In this document: positions 8,359-17,711 of the stretch, in pieces | Position numbering within the stretch: the first letter of the stretch is position 1 | Layout of the letters: the number at the start of each line of letters is the position of its first letter | Source: Sphingomonas sp. S2M10 | GTDB taxonomy: Bacteria > Pseudomonadota > Alphaproteobacteria > Sphingomonadales > Sphingomonadaceae | Direction of reading: 5' to 3' | DNA length: 64,000 nt | Assembly (NCBI RefSeq): GCF_012650175.1 | Contig: NZ_JAAILI010000006.1 | Location: 40,037-104,036 of the forward strand | Made by a program: the position numbers and the translations under genes | The notes under the pieces: model-generated | Databases searched by the model: none | Told to the model about the DNA's origin: nothing | The model's input: the letters and a program-made list of their open reading frames with translations, nothing else

Positions 8359-9465
8359 TCAGTTGCCCGTGTTGCCGGCGCCGGCGGGGTTCGCGGTCGC
8401 AGGCTGGTTGGACGGTGCCGGCGTGGCGGTGGCGTTGACGGCGGGTGCGGCTTCCGCAGCGTCGTTGGCGGCCGCGGCGTCGGTCGTGTCGTTGCCGATG
8501 GCGGTGGTGCTCGCCGGCTCTGCCGCGGCCCCCGGCATGGTGCCGCCCTTCGAGGCGACCCACTGCGCGAACTTGGCCGGGCTCACCGCCTCGACCGCGA
8601 TCGGCATGAAGGCATGGCGCGCGCCGCACAGCTCGGAGCATTGCCCGAAATAGACGCCTTCCTTCTGGATGATGAAGCTCGTCTCGTTCAGGCGGCCGGG
8701 GATCGCGTCGAGCTTGATCCAGAAGGCGGGCATCGCCCAGCTGTGGATCACGTCCGTCGCGGTGGTGACCAGCCGGATCGGCACGCCCACCGGCAGCACC
8801 ACGCGCTGGTCGGTGGCGAGCAGGCGGGGCCCGTCGGCATCGGTGCGATAGCGCTGATCCTTGCCGACCTGGTCGCCTTCCTTCAGCATGTTGGCGGTCA
8901 GCTGGATGTTGCCGTTGTCCGGATATTCATACGACCAGAACCACTGGTTGCCGATCGCCTTCAGCGTCACCGCATTCTTCGGCGCGGGCTTGAACTGCGC
9001 GGCGAGCAGCTTGATCGAGGGGATCGCGATCGCGACCAGGATCAGCACCGGGGCCAGCGTCCAGACGATCTCGATCGCGGTGTTGTGGCTGGTGCGCGAG
9101 GGCGTGGGGTTGGCGGCGCGGCGGTAACGGACGATCACCCACACCAGCAGCACCAGCACGAAGATCGAGATGATCGTGATCAGCGGCAGCAGGATGACGT
9201 TGTGGAACCAGTGCGCTTCCTGGCCGGTGGGGGTCACCTGCTGCTGGAGCGAGATGGCTTTGTCGATCGGCTCGCCGACTCCCGGCACCGCCTGGTGCAG
9301 CGGCTTGCCGGCGGCGTCGAGCGTCGGATCGGCGACCTTGGCCGCAGGAGCGGGTTGGGCTGCGGCAGCAGCAGGTGCGGCCGGGGCGGCGGGTTGCGCC
9401 AGCCCCGGGGAAGCGAAGGCCAGACCAGCGGCCAGCAGGATCGTCGGTACCAAGAAACTGCGCAT
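8359..9465 (-). CDS. ctaC: cytochrome c oxidase subunit II
   Basis: Subunit II takes electrons from cytochrome c through the dinuclear CuA centre. The protein has a cleavable signal peptide (MRSFLVPTILLAAGLAFASPGLA), two membrane helices (about residues 90-115 and 130-155) and a periplasmic cupredoxin domain with the CuA ligands in HSWAMPAFWIK and QCSELCGARHAFM. Two unusual Ala/Pro-rich low-complexity tracts flank the core: one after the signal peptide and a roughly 55-residue C-terminal tail rich in Ala, Thr, Asn and Pro. They make it longer (368 residues) than most homologues. It is the first gene of the oxidase locus. Confidence 0.97.
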   Translation of the reverse strand: MRSFLVPTILLAAGLAFASPGLAQPAAPAAPAAAAAQPAPAAKVADPTLDAAGKPLHQAVPGVGEPIDKAISLQQQVTPTGQEAHWFHNVILLPLITIISIFVLVLLVWVIVRYRRAANPTPSRTSHNTAIEIVWTLAPVLILVAIAIPSIKLLAAQFKPAPKNAVTLKAIGNQWFWSYEYPDNGNIQLTANMLKEGDQVGKDQRYRTDADGPRLLATDQRVVLPVGVPIRLVTTATDVIHSWAMPAFWIKLDAIPGRLNETSFIIQKEGVYFGQCSELCGARHAFMPIAVEAVSPAKFAQWVASKGGTMPGAAAEPASTTAIGNDTTDAAAANDAAEAAPAVNATATPAPSNQPATANPAGAGNTGN

Positions 9466-9529
9466 AAGGTGTTGTCACCCCTCTCCAGGAACGCACAACC
9501 GGGGCATCCTAGCGGCCCTTTGAACCAAA

Positions 9530-9557
9530 GGTATAGCTGGGAAAAGGCCATGCTCAA
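9530..9557 (-). promoter_or_regulatory. candidate sigma-70 promoter for ctaC
   Basis: On the minus strand TTGAGC (9557-9552) and TATACC (9535-9530) are separated by 16 bases and lie about 65 bases upstream of the ctaC start. The spacing and hexamers fit a housekeeping promoter of moderate strength. No operator is evident. Confidence 0.45.
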
Positions 9558-9635
9558 CCTTTTTCGCGTGCGGTTGCGGACGCCGCCACCGCCACTTAAA
9601 GGATCGTTCCACCGTTGACTTCAGGAGCCCAGACA

Positions 9636-10220
9636 TTGACCGGAGACGCCATCCTCGACGAATTTCGCGACGCAGGTGCGTTGCTTGAGGGGCATTTTAT
9701 CCTGTCTTCGGGTTTGCGCTCTCCCGTATTTCTCCAGAAGATGCGGATCTTCGAGGATCCGGTCCGCACCGAGCGGGTGTGCGGCGCGCTGGGCACGCTG
9801 ATTCGCGAGACGTTCGGGCAGGTCGACATGGTCGTATCCCCCGCGATCGGCGGGATTATCCCGGGCTATGAGACGGCGCGCGCGCTCGGCTGCAAGGCGG
9901 TGTTCGTCGAGCGCGAGGACGGCGAGTTCCAGCTGCGCCGCGGCTTCGAGATTCCCGAAGGTGCACGTGTTGTGATGGTGGAGGACATTGTCACTACCGG
10001 GCTTTCCTCGCGCGAATGCATCGCGGCGATCCGCAAGCATCCCGGCACGCTGCTGGGGGCGGCGTGCATCGTCGATCGCTCGAACGGCAAGGCCGATGTC
10101 GGCGTGCCGCTGATCGCGCTGACCAAGCTCGACGTGCCCGCCTATCCGGCCGACCAGCTGCCGCCCGAACTGGCGGCGATCCCGGCGATCAAGCCGGGGA
10201 GCCGGGCGATCACCGCATGA
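9636..10220 (+). CDS. pyrE: orotate phosphoribosyltransferase
   Basis: Converts orotate and PRPP to orotidine 5'-monophosphate in pyrimidine synthesis. The type I phosphoribosyltransferase PRPP loop is [14 protein letters not shown] and the flexible-loop region follows [16 protein letters not shown]. Two TTG codons could start it (9615 and 9636); the second is chosen because AGGAG lies 8 bases in front of it and there is no ATG. This yields 194 residues. The stop overlaps the pdxJ start (ATGA), beginning a tightly packed run with pdxJ, acpS and lepB. Confidence 0.93.
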   Translation: MTGDAILDEFRDAGALLEGHFILSSGLRSPVFLQKMRIFEDPVRTERVCGALGTLIRETFGQVDMVVSPAIGGIIPGYETARALGCKAVFVEREDGEFQLRRGFEIPEGARVVMVEDIVTTGLSSRECIAAIRKHPGTLLGAACIVDRSNGKADVGVPLIALTKLDVPAYPADQLPPELAAIPAIKPGSRAITA

Positions 10221-10945
10221 CGGGCAAGCTGCGCCTCGGGGTCAATATCGATCATGTCGCCACCGTGCGGAACGCGCGCGGCAGCGGCTATCCCGATCCG
10301 GTGCGCGCGGCGCTGCTCGCGGCCGAGGCGGGGGCGGACGGGATCACCGCGCATCTGCGCGAGGATCGCCGCCACATCACCGATGCCGATATCGCCCGGC
10401 TCTCGGCCGAGCTGACCGTGCCGCTCAATCTGGAGATGGCGGCGACCGAGGAGATGCTCGCGATCGCGCTGAAGCATCGCCCGCACGCGGTGTGCATCGT
10501 GCCCGAAAAGCGCGAGGAGCGGACCACCGAGGGTGGCCTGGATGCGGCCGGCATGTTCGATCTGCTCGCGCCCATGGTCGCCAAACTGCGCGACAACGGC
10601 AGCAGGGTCTCGCTGTTCATCGAGCCCGAGGCGCGCCAGATCGATGCGGCGATCCGGCTCGGCGCGCCCGTTGTCGAGCTGCACACCGGCCGCTATGCCG
10701 AGCTGGACGGCGACGCGCTGGCGGCGGAGCTGAAGCGGCTGTCCGACGCGGCGGCACTCGCCGCCCGCAACGGCATCGAGCCGCATGCGGGCCATGGCCT
10801 CACCTTCGACAACGTGCTGCCGATCGCCGCGATCCCGCAGGTGATGGAACTCAACATCGGCCACTTTCTGATCGGCGAGGCGATCTTCGACGGTCTCGCC
10901 CCTGTGGTGCAGCGGATGCGCGCGCTGATGGACTCGGCACGGTGA
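10217..10945 (+). CDS. pdxJ: pyridoxine 5'-phosphate synthase
   Basis: Final ring-closing enzyme of the DXP-dependent vitamin B6 pathway, condensing 3-amino-1-hydroxyacetone phosphate with 1-deoxyxylulose 5-phosphate. The 242-residue TIM barrel shows the family start [16 protein letters not shown], the catalytic Glu/His region ([17 protein letters not shown]) and the C-terminal phosphate site GHGLTFDNV and [10 protein letters not shown]. The ATG overlaps the pyrE stop by ATGA. The pdxJ-acpS pairing is a conserved bacterial arrangement. Confidence 0.97.
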   Translation: MTGKLRLGVNIDHVATVRNARGSGYPDPVRAALLAAEAGADGITAHLREDRRHITDADIARLSAELTVPLNLEMAATEEMLAIALKHRPHAVCIVPEKREERTTEGGLDAAGMFDLLAPMVAKLRDNGSRVSLFIEPEARQIDAAIRLGAPVVELHTGRYAELDGDALAAELKRLSDAAALAARNGIEPHAGHGLTFDNVLPIAAIPQVMELNIGHFLIGEAIFDGLAPVVQRMRALMDSAR

Positions 10946-10949
10946 GAGC

Positions 10950-11360
10950 ATGATCCTCGGGCTCGGTTCGGACCTGTGCAACATCGAACGGATCCGCAAG
11001 TCGCTCGATCGGTACGGGCAGCGGTTCGAGCGGCGCGTGTTCACCGAGGTCGAGCTCGCCAAGGCCGCAAAGCGCCCGCACAATTATGCGCCGACGCTGG
11101 CCAAGCGCTTTGCGGCCAAGGAGGCATTTTCCAAGGCAGTCGGAACCGGGTTCAGCCGGGGTGTGTTCATGAAGGATATCGGCGTGGTTAATGCACCGTT
11201 CGGCGCACCCACGCTCGCGCTGACCGGCGGCGCCAAGGCGAGACTTGACGCCATGACGCCAGCGGGACACGTGGCCAGGGTGCATCTGACGCTCACGGAT
11301 GATCTGCCCTGGGCGTTCGCGATGGTGATGATCGAGGCCGTGCCGGCGGAAAAGGAATGA
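10950..11360 (+). CDS. acpS: holo-[acyl-carrier-protein] synthase
   Basis: Transfers the 4'-phosphopantetheine arm of CoA to apo-acyl carrier protein, activating fatty acid synthesis. The 136-residue protein has the two Mg2+/CoA motifs of the group I phosphopantetheinyl transferases: [12 protein letters not shown] near the N-terminus and [16 protein letters not shown] in the middle. It starts 4 bases after pdxJ and its stop overlaps the lepB start (ATGA). Confidence 0.96.
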   Translation: MILGLGSDLCNIERIRKSLDRYGQRFERRVFTEVELAKAAKRPHNYAPTLAKRFAAKEAFSKAVGTGFSRGVFMKDIGVVNAPFGAPTLALTGGAKARLDAMTPAGHVARVHLTLTDDLPWAFAMVMIEAVPAEKE

Positions 11361-12253
11361 CGATGGGGGTGGACGAACTGGTGTTGCGCAGCAAGCGGAG
11401 CGAGCGACGCCAGAGCGCCACCCGGCAAGGTACGGACTGGTGGGCTGAACTGCGCGGCATTTTCTGGCTGGTGCTGGGCGTGCTGGCCTTCCACAGCCTG
11501 ATCGCGAAGCCCTTCTATATCCCGTCGGAATCGATGCTGCCGAACCTGCGGGTGGGCGACCAGCTGATCGTCAGCAAATATCCCTATGGCTATTCCTTCG
11601 TCACCCCGACCTTCCACCTGCTGCCGCCCATTCCCGGGCGCATTCTCGGACGCCTCCCGGCGCGCGGCGACATCGTCATCGTCACCCCGCCCCAGCACAG
11701 CACCGACTATATCAAGCGCGTGATCGGCCTGCCCGGCGATACCATCGCCGTGCGCGACGGCATGGTCTGGCTCAACGGCAAGCAGGTCGCGCGTGAACCG
11801 CTGGGCGAACGGCTGGTGCCGATCGACGGCAATACGCGCTGCGATCCCGATCCGGAACGGGGAGGGTCCAGCTTCTATGCGGGCCGCCGCGTGGTGCACC
11901 AGGGCAAGGCCTATTGCAGCCTCACCCTGTTCCGCGAGACGCTGCCGAACGGCGCCAGCTACGACATCGCCGATCTGGGCGATTCCGCAGGCGACAATTT
12001 CCCGCCGACCGTCGTGCCGAAGGACCATGTGTTCCTGATGGGCGACAACCGCGACAACAGCGCGGACAGCCGCTTCGCCCTCGATCAGGGCGGACTGGGG
12101 GGGGCGGTGCCGTGGGAAAATATCGGTGGCCGCGCCGAATTCATCACTTTTTCGCGCGACGGCTCGTCCACCTGGAACCCGCTGACGTGGTTCACGGGTT
12201 TCCGTGGGGATCGGTTCGGCATTTCGCTGCACCCTACCCACGAGGAACAATGA
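11357..12253 (+). CDS. lepB: signal peptidase I
   Basis: Inner-membrane serine protease that removes Sec and Tat signal peptides. A single N-terminal helix (about residues 36-55, [15 protein letters not shown]) precedes the catalytic Ser in PSESMLPNL and the catalytic Lys in [11 protein letters not shown]; the C-terminal box [11 protein letters not shown] is intact. At 298 residues it is somewhat long, with an insertion containing a CDPDPERGG and CSL cysteine pair between the Lys motif and the last box. It is coupled by ATGA to acpS before and to the permease gene after. The rnc-era genes that often follow lepB in proteobacteria are absent. Confidence 0.96.
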   Translation: MTMGVDELVLRSKRSERRQSATRQGTDWWAELRGIFWLVLGVLAFHSLIAKPFYIPSESMLPNLRVGDQLIVSKYPYGYSFVTPTFHLLPPIPGRILGRLPARGDIVIVTPPQHSTDYIKRVIGLPGDTIAVRDGMVWLNGKQVAREPLGERLVPIDGNTRCDPDPERGGSSFYAGRRVVHQGKAYCSLTLFRETLPNGASYDIADLGDSAGDNFPPTVVPKDHVFLMGDNRDNSADSRFALDQGGLGGAVPWENIGGRAEFITFSRDGSSTWNPLTWFTGFRGDRFGISLHPTHEEQ

Positions 12254-13347
12254 GCAACGATCCGCTGGAGTCCGCGCACGTCCGCGTCGTGCGCGAACCG
12301 GGCCCGAACGAATTTCGCGATCCCGAAACCCGCGCCGAGTTGAAGAAGGCGGCCGTCTGGCTGGGCATGGCGGTGGGCATCGCGCTCATCGTGCTGCTGG
12401 TCCAGCCGCTGCTGATCATCTTCGGCGGCCTCGTCTTCGCGTCGATGCTCGACGGTGGCGCGCGGCTGATCGGCAAGGTGTTGCCGATCCCGCGCGGCCT
12501 GCGGATCGCGCTGGTGCTGCTGCTGGTCTTCGCCTTTTTCGGCCTCGTCTTCTACCGCACGGGCATGCAGATCGCCGACCAGGCCGAGCAGTTGCGCACC
12601 ACGCTGGAGACGCAGGCCAACCGCGTCGCGCGCTGGGCATCGGACATGGGGCTGATGCCCGGCCGGTCGGACCTCAACGGGCTGATCCGCGAGGGGCTGG
12701 GTTCGATCGGGCGGCTCACCACTGCGGTCGGCACCGCGATCGGCGCGGTCACCAGCATGATCATGATCCTGATCATCGGCCTGTTCATCGCCCTCGACCC
12801 CCGCATCTACGAGCGCGGGCTGCAATGGATGGTGCCGCTGGACCGGCGCCACGCCTTCGCCCACATGCTCGGCGGCATGGCGACGACGATGCGGCGGCTG
12901 CTTGCCGGACGCCTGCTCGGCATGGCGTTCGAAGGCGTGCTGACCTGGATCCTGCTCAGCGTCGTGGGCGTGCCGATGGCGCTGCTGCTCGGCATCATCA
13001 CCGGCGTGCTGGCGTTCATCCCCAATGTGGGCGCGATCATCTCCGGCGTGCTGATGGCGGCGGTGGGGTTCAGCGCGGGCCAGGAAACCGGCATCTGGGC
13101 GCTGGTCATCTATTTCGCCGTGCAGAATTTCGACGGCTATGTGGTGATCCCGATGGTCGCCAAGCGCACGGTCGACCTGCCGCCGGCGCTGACCTTGTCG
13201 TCGCAGATTCTGGCGAGCACGCTGTTCGGCATCCTCGGACTGGCGCTGGCCGATCCGATGGTGGCGATGATCAAGGTGGCGCTGGAGAGCAATGCGCGGC
13301 TGAACGGCAAGAAGCCCAAAAGCGACGACGACAGCGACAAGGACTGA
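12250..13347 (+). CDS. AI-2E family transporter (PerM-like permease)
   Basis: A 365-residue polytopic protein of the AI-2 exporter/PerM family, with about eight hydrophobic helices. Family features are an N-terminal helix pair, a periplasmic amphipathic region (LRTTLETQANRVARWASDMG), and the C-terminal block FIPNVGAIISGVLMAAVGF and YVVIPMVAKRTVDLPPALTL. The substrate cannot be inferred; members include autoinducer exporters and Na+/H+ antiporters. The ATG overlaps the lepB stop. The hydrophilic tail ends in a Lys/Asp run. Confidence 0.88.
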   Translation: MSNDPLESAHVRVVREPGPNEFRDPETRAELKKAAVWLGMAVGIALIVLLVQPLLIIFGGLVFASMLDGGARLIGKVLPIPRGLRIALVLLLVFAFFGLVFYRTGMQIADQAEQLRTTLETQANRVARWASDMGLMPGRSDLNGLIREGLGSIGRLTTAVGTAIGAVTSMIMILIIGLFIALDPRIYERGLQWMVPLDRRHAFAHMLGGMATTMRRLLAGRLLGMAFEGVLTWILLSVVGVPMALLLGIITGVLAFIPNVGAIISGVLMAAVGFSAGQETGIWALVIYFAVQNFDGYVVIPMVAKRTVDLPPALTLSSQILASTLFGILGLALADPMVAMIKVALESNARLNGKKPKSDDDSDKD

Positions 13348-13351
13348 GCCG

Positions 13352-13993
13352 ATGCTGGTGCTGCACGACTATTTCCGCTCCTCGGCGGGGTATCGGGTGC
13401 GGATCGCACTCAACCTGAAGGGCGTGGACTATGTGCGGCACGAGCTGCCCCTGCTGGAAAATGCCCAGCGCAGCCCCGAGCATCTCGCGCGCAATCCGCA
13501 AGGATTGGTGCCCGCGCTGGAGGCGGAGGGCCATGTGTTCACCCAGAGCCTGGCGATCCTAGACTGGCTCGACGCGCGCTATCCCGAGCCGCGGCTGATC
13601 CCGGCCGATGCGGTCGCGCGGGCGGATGCGCTGGCGCGCGCGATGGTGATCGGCATGGACGTGCACCCGATCAACAATCTGCGGGTGATGCGCTATCTGG
13701 AGCAGCGGCTCGAGGCCGATGCGGATGCCCGGTCGGCCTGGACCGCGCACTGGATGACCGAGGGGCTCACCGCGCTGGAGGCGATGGTGCGCGCCGCCGG
13801 TGGTGCCGGGCCGTTCCTCGGCGGGGCCGCGCCCGATGTCGCCGACTGTTTCTTGGTCCCGCAACTGTTCAACGCCCGTCGCTTCGCCGTTCCGCTGGAT
13901 GCCTATCCCCTGTTGCTGCAGGCGGAAGCGGCGGCGCTCGCCCATCCCGCCTTCGCTGCGGCCCATCCGGACAAAGTCGCCCCGAATGCTTGA
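13352..13993 (+). CDS. maiA: maleylacetoacetate isomerase (zeta-class GST)
   Basis: Zeta-class glutathione S-transferase that isomerises maleylacetoacetate to fumarylacetoacetate in tyrosine/homogentisate degradation. The glutathione site SSAGYRVRIALNLKG has the zeta-class Ser-Ser; NPQGLVPAL and the TQSLAILDWLD stretch complete the thioredoxin-fold half, and the rest is the helical domain. No homogentisate dioxygenase or fumarylacetoacetase gene is adjacent, so a more general GST role is possible. It starts 4 bases after the permease gene and its end overlaps the next gene by 8 bases. Confidence 0.85.
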   Translation: MLVLHDYFRSSAGYRVRIALNLKGVDYVRHELPLLENAQRSPEHLARNPQGLVPALEAEGHVFTQSLAILDWLDARYPEPRLIPADAVARADALARAMVIGMDVHPINNLRVMRYLEQRLEADADARSAWTAHWMTEGLTALEAMVRAAGGAGPFLGGAAPDVADCFLVPQLFNARRFAVPLDAYPLLLQAEAAALAHPAFAAAHPDKVAPNA

Positions 13994-16052
13994 AAAACTG
14001 GGATGCGCCGTGGCGGCGCTGTGCGTGGCGATGCCTGCCTTCGCGCAGGAGGGCTCACAGGCCGAGATCGTCGTCACCGGGCGCGGGCTCGACGTGCCGC
14101 CGGGCGACGCCGCCTATGATGTGGTGACGATCGACCGCGCGCGGCTGGCCGACACCGCAAGCAACCGGATCGAGGACGTGCTGGCGGATGTCGCGGGGCT
14201 CGCCCAGTTCCGCCGCTCCACCTCCACCTCGGCGCACCCGACCAGCCAGGGGATCACCCTGCGCGGGCTGGGCGGCAATGCCTCGAGCCGCGCGCTGCTG
14301 CTGCTCGACGGCGTGCCGCAAACCGATCCGTTCGGCGGCTGGGTGCCCTTTCCGGCCTATCTGCCGGGGCGCCTGGGCGGTATACGGGTGACGCGGGGCG
14401 GCGGCAGCGGCTTTGCCGGGCCCGGCGCGCTCGCAGGCACGATCGAGCTGGAGAGCGGCACGCCGGCCGAGCTGGGCAGGCTGAACGTCGCAGGTTTCTA
14501 CGGCAGCCGCGACAGTGTCGACGCCAGTGCCGTCGCGGCGGTGCCGGTTAGCGGCGGGTTCTTCACGGTCGCCGGGCAATATGGCCGCAGCGACGGCTTC
14601 GTGCCGATCGTGCGCCCCGGCAGTGTCGATCGCGCCGCTCCGTATGAACAGGCCAGCCTCGCGCTGCGGGGCGTCGCGGATCTGGGCGGCGGGACCGAGC
14701 TGCAGACGAACCTTTCCGGCTTCACCGATCGACGCGACCGCGGGACCGCCTTCACCGACGTGCTGAGCAAGGGTGCGGACGCCAGCGTGCGGATGGTTCG
14801 CCGCGGCGACGGTCAGGATGGAAAATGGGGCTGGTCGGCGCTCGCCTATCTTCAGGTGCGGCAGTTCGACAGCGGCTTCGCCAGCATCTCCGCCGCGCGC
14901 GACACGGTGAGCCCCGTCGTGCAGCAGCACGTACCCGCGACCGGGCTCGGCGGCCGAGTCGAGATTGCCCCGCCGGTCGGCGGAGGCGTGACGCTGCGGC
15001 TGGGCGGAGACGTCCGCCGCGTATCCGGGGAGACGCGCGAGCGCTATACCTTCGTCGGCACGAGTCCGACGCGGCGGCGCGTTGCAGGCGGCGCAAGCCT
15101 CACGACCGGCGGCTTCGCCAGTGCCAGCTATGCTGGGGGGGGCTGGACCCTGGACGCCGGCGGCCGGCTGGATCACTGGACGATCTATGACGGCAGCCTG
15201 TTCGAGGCGCCGCTGGCAAATGGTGCCGTGCTCACCGACACGCGCTACGGCAACCGCCATGGCTGGGAACCGACCGGGCGTCTGGGGGCGGCCTATGCGC
15301 TGGGACCGGTCACGCTGCGGGCGGCGGGCTATCGGGGATGGCGACTGCCGGCGCTCAACGAACTCTACCGCCCGTTCCGCGCCGGGGCGGACGCCACGGC
15401 GGCGAATGCGGACCTCGATCCCGAGCGGCTATGGGGTGGCGAAGTCGGCATCGATCTGCGGCCGGTGCCGGACCTTGTGTTCCGCGCGACCGGCTATTGG
15501 AACCGGCTGGACGGCGCGATCGCCAATGTCACGCTGGCGCGCGGCCCGGGCAATTTCCCGGGCGTGGGTTTCGTCTCGGCGGCCGGCGCCTATCGCCAGC
15601 GACAGAATCTGGACGCGGTCGAGGCCAGGGGCCTCGAACTGGACGGGCGGTGGACGATCGGCGCGTGGAGTCTCGCCGGATCCTGGGCCTATGCCGATCC
15701 TCGTGTCCATGCCTCGGGCGCGGCGGTGTCGCTCGACGGGCTGCGCCCTGCGCAGACGCCGCGCTTCCAGGGATCGGCCACGCTCGCCTGGCGCGCGGCG
15801 CTTGCCAACGCCTCCGTCACCGCGCGCTATGCCGGCGCGCGCTTTGAGGACGACCAGAACAGCGTGCAGCTCGATCCGGCCTGGACGGTCGACGCCACGC
15901 TGGGCGTACCGCTGACAGCCGCACTACGGATCGAGGGGCGCGCCGAGAACCTGTTCGATGCCGAGGTGCAGGCCGGAATCAGCGGCGGCGGGGTGATCGA
16001 ACGCGCCACACCGCGCACGCTTTGGATCGGGTTGCGCTATGCGATGCGCTGA
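13986..16052 (+). CDS. TonB-dependent outer membrane receptor
   Basis: A 688-residue outer-membrane transporter: signal peptide (residues 1-18, ending PAFA), a TonB box-like EIVVTGRG just after the cleavage site, a plug domain (about residues 35-155, with NRIEDVLADVAG and SQGITLRGLGGNASSR), and a 22-strand-type beta barrel to the C-terminus. The ATG at 13986 is inside the last codons of maiA (8-base overlap), suggesting coupling. Energy comes from TonB-ExbBD, encoded elsewhere. The substrate is unknown. The final strand ends RYAMR rather than in the usual aromatic residue, a small oddity. Confidence 0.9.
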   Translation: MLEKLGCAVAALCVAMPAFAQEGSQAEIVVTGRGLDVPPGDAAYDVVTIDRARLADTASNRIEDVLADVAGLAQFRRSTSTSAHPTSQGITLRGLGGNASSRALLLLDGVPQTDPFGGWVPFPAYLPGRLGGIRVTRGGGSGFAGPGALAGTIELESGTPAELGRLNVAGFYGSRDSVDASAVAAVPVSGGFFTVAGQYGRSDGFVPIVRPGSVDRAAPYEQASLALRGVADLGGGTELQTNLSGFTDRRDRGTAFTDVLSKGADASVRMVRRGDGQDGKWGWSALAYLQVRQFDSGFASISAARDTVSPVVQQHVPATGLGGRVEIAPPVGGGVTLRLGGDVRRVSGETRERYTFVGTSPTRRRVAGGASLTTGGFASASYAGGGWTLDAGGRLDHWTIYDGSLFEAPLANGAVLTDTRYGNRHGWEPTGRLGAAYALGPVTLRAAGYRGWRLPALNELYRPFRAGADATAANADLDPERLWGGEVGIDLRPVPDLVFRATGYWNRLDGAIANVTLARGPGNFPGVGFVSAAGAYRQRQNLDAVEARGLELDGRWTIGAWSLAGSWAYADPRVHASGAAVSLDGLRPAQTPRFQGSATLAWRAALANASVTARYAGARFEDDQNSVQLDPAWTVDATLGVPLTAALRIEGRAENLFDAEVQAGISGGGVIERATPRTLWIGLRYAMR

Positions 16053-16272
16053 CGCGCGCTCCGTGCGCACCCGGTGCACATACTTGCGATTTGCCTTTCT
16101 AACGCCCAAATCGCTGCCGGAATAAACCGCAATGTGCTGGGAAACAGCCTGACGTCGCGCGACGCGCCGGAGAGCCGGGAACGCCGATCCGCGGAAGAGT
16201 GAGATTGTTTCGGTCTTGTCGGTGGCGCTTTTGGATGGATTGAACAGGCAGGCTGGGGACGCTCCGGTGAAC

Positions 16273-17187
16273 ATGCGCATGGCCGAAGCGGCGATTCCCG
16301 CTGCACCCGATCTCGCCGGGCTGGAGCCTGTCGAGAAGATCAAGCGCCGCTGGCCGATGTGGCTCGGCGGCGCCCTGACGCTGCTGATGGTGGTGGGGCT
16401 TGCGCGCGAGCTGTTCGGCGGCGGCGTCGACAAGCTCGTGATGCCCGCCGACCCGCGCTTCTACGTCGTCTTCCTCTTCTACTACATCTGCTCGCCGACC
16501 TTCGATTTTCTCATCTTCCGCAAATTGTGGCGCATTCCGCTCGACGGGATGATCGCGCTCCACAAGAAGCGAATCGCGAACGAGGTGCTGCTCGGCTATT
16601 CGGGCGAGGCCTATTTCTACGCGTGGGCACGCCAGCGCACGCAGATGGTGGCTGCCCCGTTCGGCGCCGTGAAGGACGTTACGATTCTATCCGCCATCGC
16701 CGGCAACGCGATGACGCTGGCGGTGGTGGCGCTGGCGCTGCCCTTCGGCATCGATCTGCTGAAACCCGCCGAGTTCAACACGCTGATGGGCTCGATCGCG
16801 GTGATCTTCGCGATGTCGCTGCCTTTCCTGATCTTTTCCAAGCGTGTGTTTTCGCTGCCGCGCGGGCAGCTGTGGTGGGTGTTCGGCATCCACTGCGTGC
16901 GCATCATCGCCAGCTCGGTGCTGATCGCCTTTGCCTGGCATTTCGCGATGCCGCAGGTCTCGATCGGCATCTGGCTGCTGCTCTCGGCCGGCCGGCTGCT
17001 CGCCTGGCGCCTCCCGCTGGTTCCGAACAAGGAGCTGCTCTTCGCCAGCTTCGCGATCATGATCATCGGCCAGGGCGAGGCACTGTCCGAACTGATGGCG
17101 TTGATCGCGGGCCTGTCGCTGGTCGCCCACATGATCCTGTTCGCGGGCTTCGGCCTGCACGCACTGCTCACGAGGAAAACCGCATGA
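16273..17187 (+). CDS. polytopic membrane protein, flippase-like (UPF0104-like character)
   Basis: About 304 residues from the ATG at 16273, with six to eight hydrophobic helices; an in-frame TTG at 16216 would add 19 residues, so the start is uncertain. A block RLPLVPNKELLFASFAI resembles the RxPxxPxGLGxxE region of lysylphosphatidylglycerol-synthase-type/UPF0104 membrane domains, and HKKRIANEVLLGYSGEAY could correspond to the family N-terminal loop. These are resemblances only. Its stop overlaps the DUF2141 gene (ATGA) and a GT4 glycosyltransferase follows, so a role in lipid or glycan transport at the inner membrane is inferred. Confidence 0.7.
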   Translation: MRMAEAAIPAAPDLAGLEPVEKIKRRWPMWLGGALTLLMVVGLARELFGGGVDKLVMPADPRFYVVFLFYYICSPTFDFLIFRKLWRIPLDGMIALHKKRIANEVLLGYSGEAYFYAWARQRTQMVAAPFGAVKDVTILSAIAGNAMTLAVVALALPFGIDLLKPAEFNTLMGSIAVIFAMSLPFLIFSKRVFSLPRGQLWWVFGIHCVRIIASSVLIAFAWHFAMPQVSIGIWLLLSAGRLLAWRLPLVPNKELLFASFAIMIIGQGEALSELMALIAGLSLVAHMILFAGFGLHALLTRKTA

Positions 17188-17702
17188 ACCGCTCCGCCCT
17201 TTTCGTCGCGACCGTGCTTGCCGCCACCACCGCGCACGGCGCGTCGGCGCAGGTGCTCGGCGAGGATGCCGCCGCCTGCACCGGCGGACGCGGCCCCGCG
17301 ATCCAGGTCGAGGTCAGCGGCCTCAAGGATCGTGCCGGCCGGCTGAAGCTGGAACTCTATCCGGCGACCGAGGAGGATTTCCTCAAGGACGACCGCGATC
17401 TGGCGAAGGAAGGCAAGACCTTCCGCCGCGTCTGGGCCAACACGCCGCCTTCGGGTGCGGTAATGATGTGCATCCGGGTGCCGGCGCCGGGCACCTATGC
17501 CCTGCTGTTCACCCATGATCGCGACGGCAAGAACAAGTTCGATTTCTGGTCCGATGGCGCTGGCTTTCCGTCGAACCAGCGGCTGGGCCGCAGCCGTCCC
17601 AAGCTGCGTCAGGCGATCGTGAACGTCGGAAACGGCGTGACCGACGTGAACATTCGTGCGCAATATCTGCGCGGGCTCGGGGGCTTCGGCCCGCTCAACT
17701 AA
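17184..17702 (+). CDS. DUF2141 domain-containing exported protein
   Basis: A 172-residue secreted protein with a signal peptide (MNRSALFVATVLAATTAHGASA) and a beta-sandwich DUF2141 domain (about residues 35-160: IQVEVSGLKDRAGRLKLELYP, APGTYALLFTHDRDGKNKFDFW). The acidic DRDGKNKFD loop looks like a calcium-binding turn. Members are periplasmic or envelope proteins of undefined function. It sits between a polytopic membrane protein (ATGA overlap) and a glycosyltransferase 9 bases downstream, suggesting one operon. Confidence 0.87.
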   Translation: MNRSALFVATVLAATTAHGASAQVLGEDAAACTGGRGPAIQVEVSGLKDRAGRLKLELYPATEEDFLKDDRDLAKEGKTFRRVWANTPPSGAVMMCIRVPAPGTYALLFTHDRDGKNKFDFWSDGAGFPSNQRLGRSRPKLRQAIVNVGNGVTDVNIRAQYLRGLGGFGPLN

Positions 17703-17711
17703 AGGCTCTGC

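Noticed and set aside
6733..9618. 961-residue open frame on the plus strand
   Set aside because: It is antisense to ctaC and ctaD, whose products are unmistakable. The His/Arg/Asp-rich translation is the usual shadow of GC-rich coding DNA.
9615..9635. Upstream TTG as the pyrE start
   Set aside because: The TTG at 9636 has AGGAG at ideal spacing, while the one at 9615 has none.
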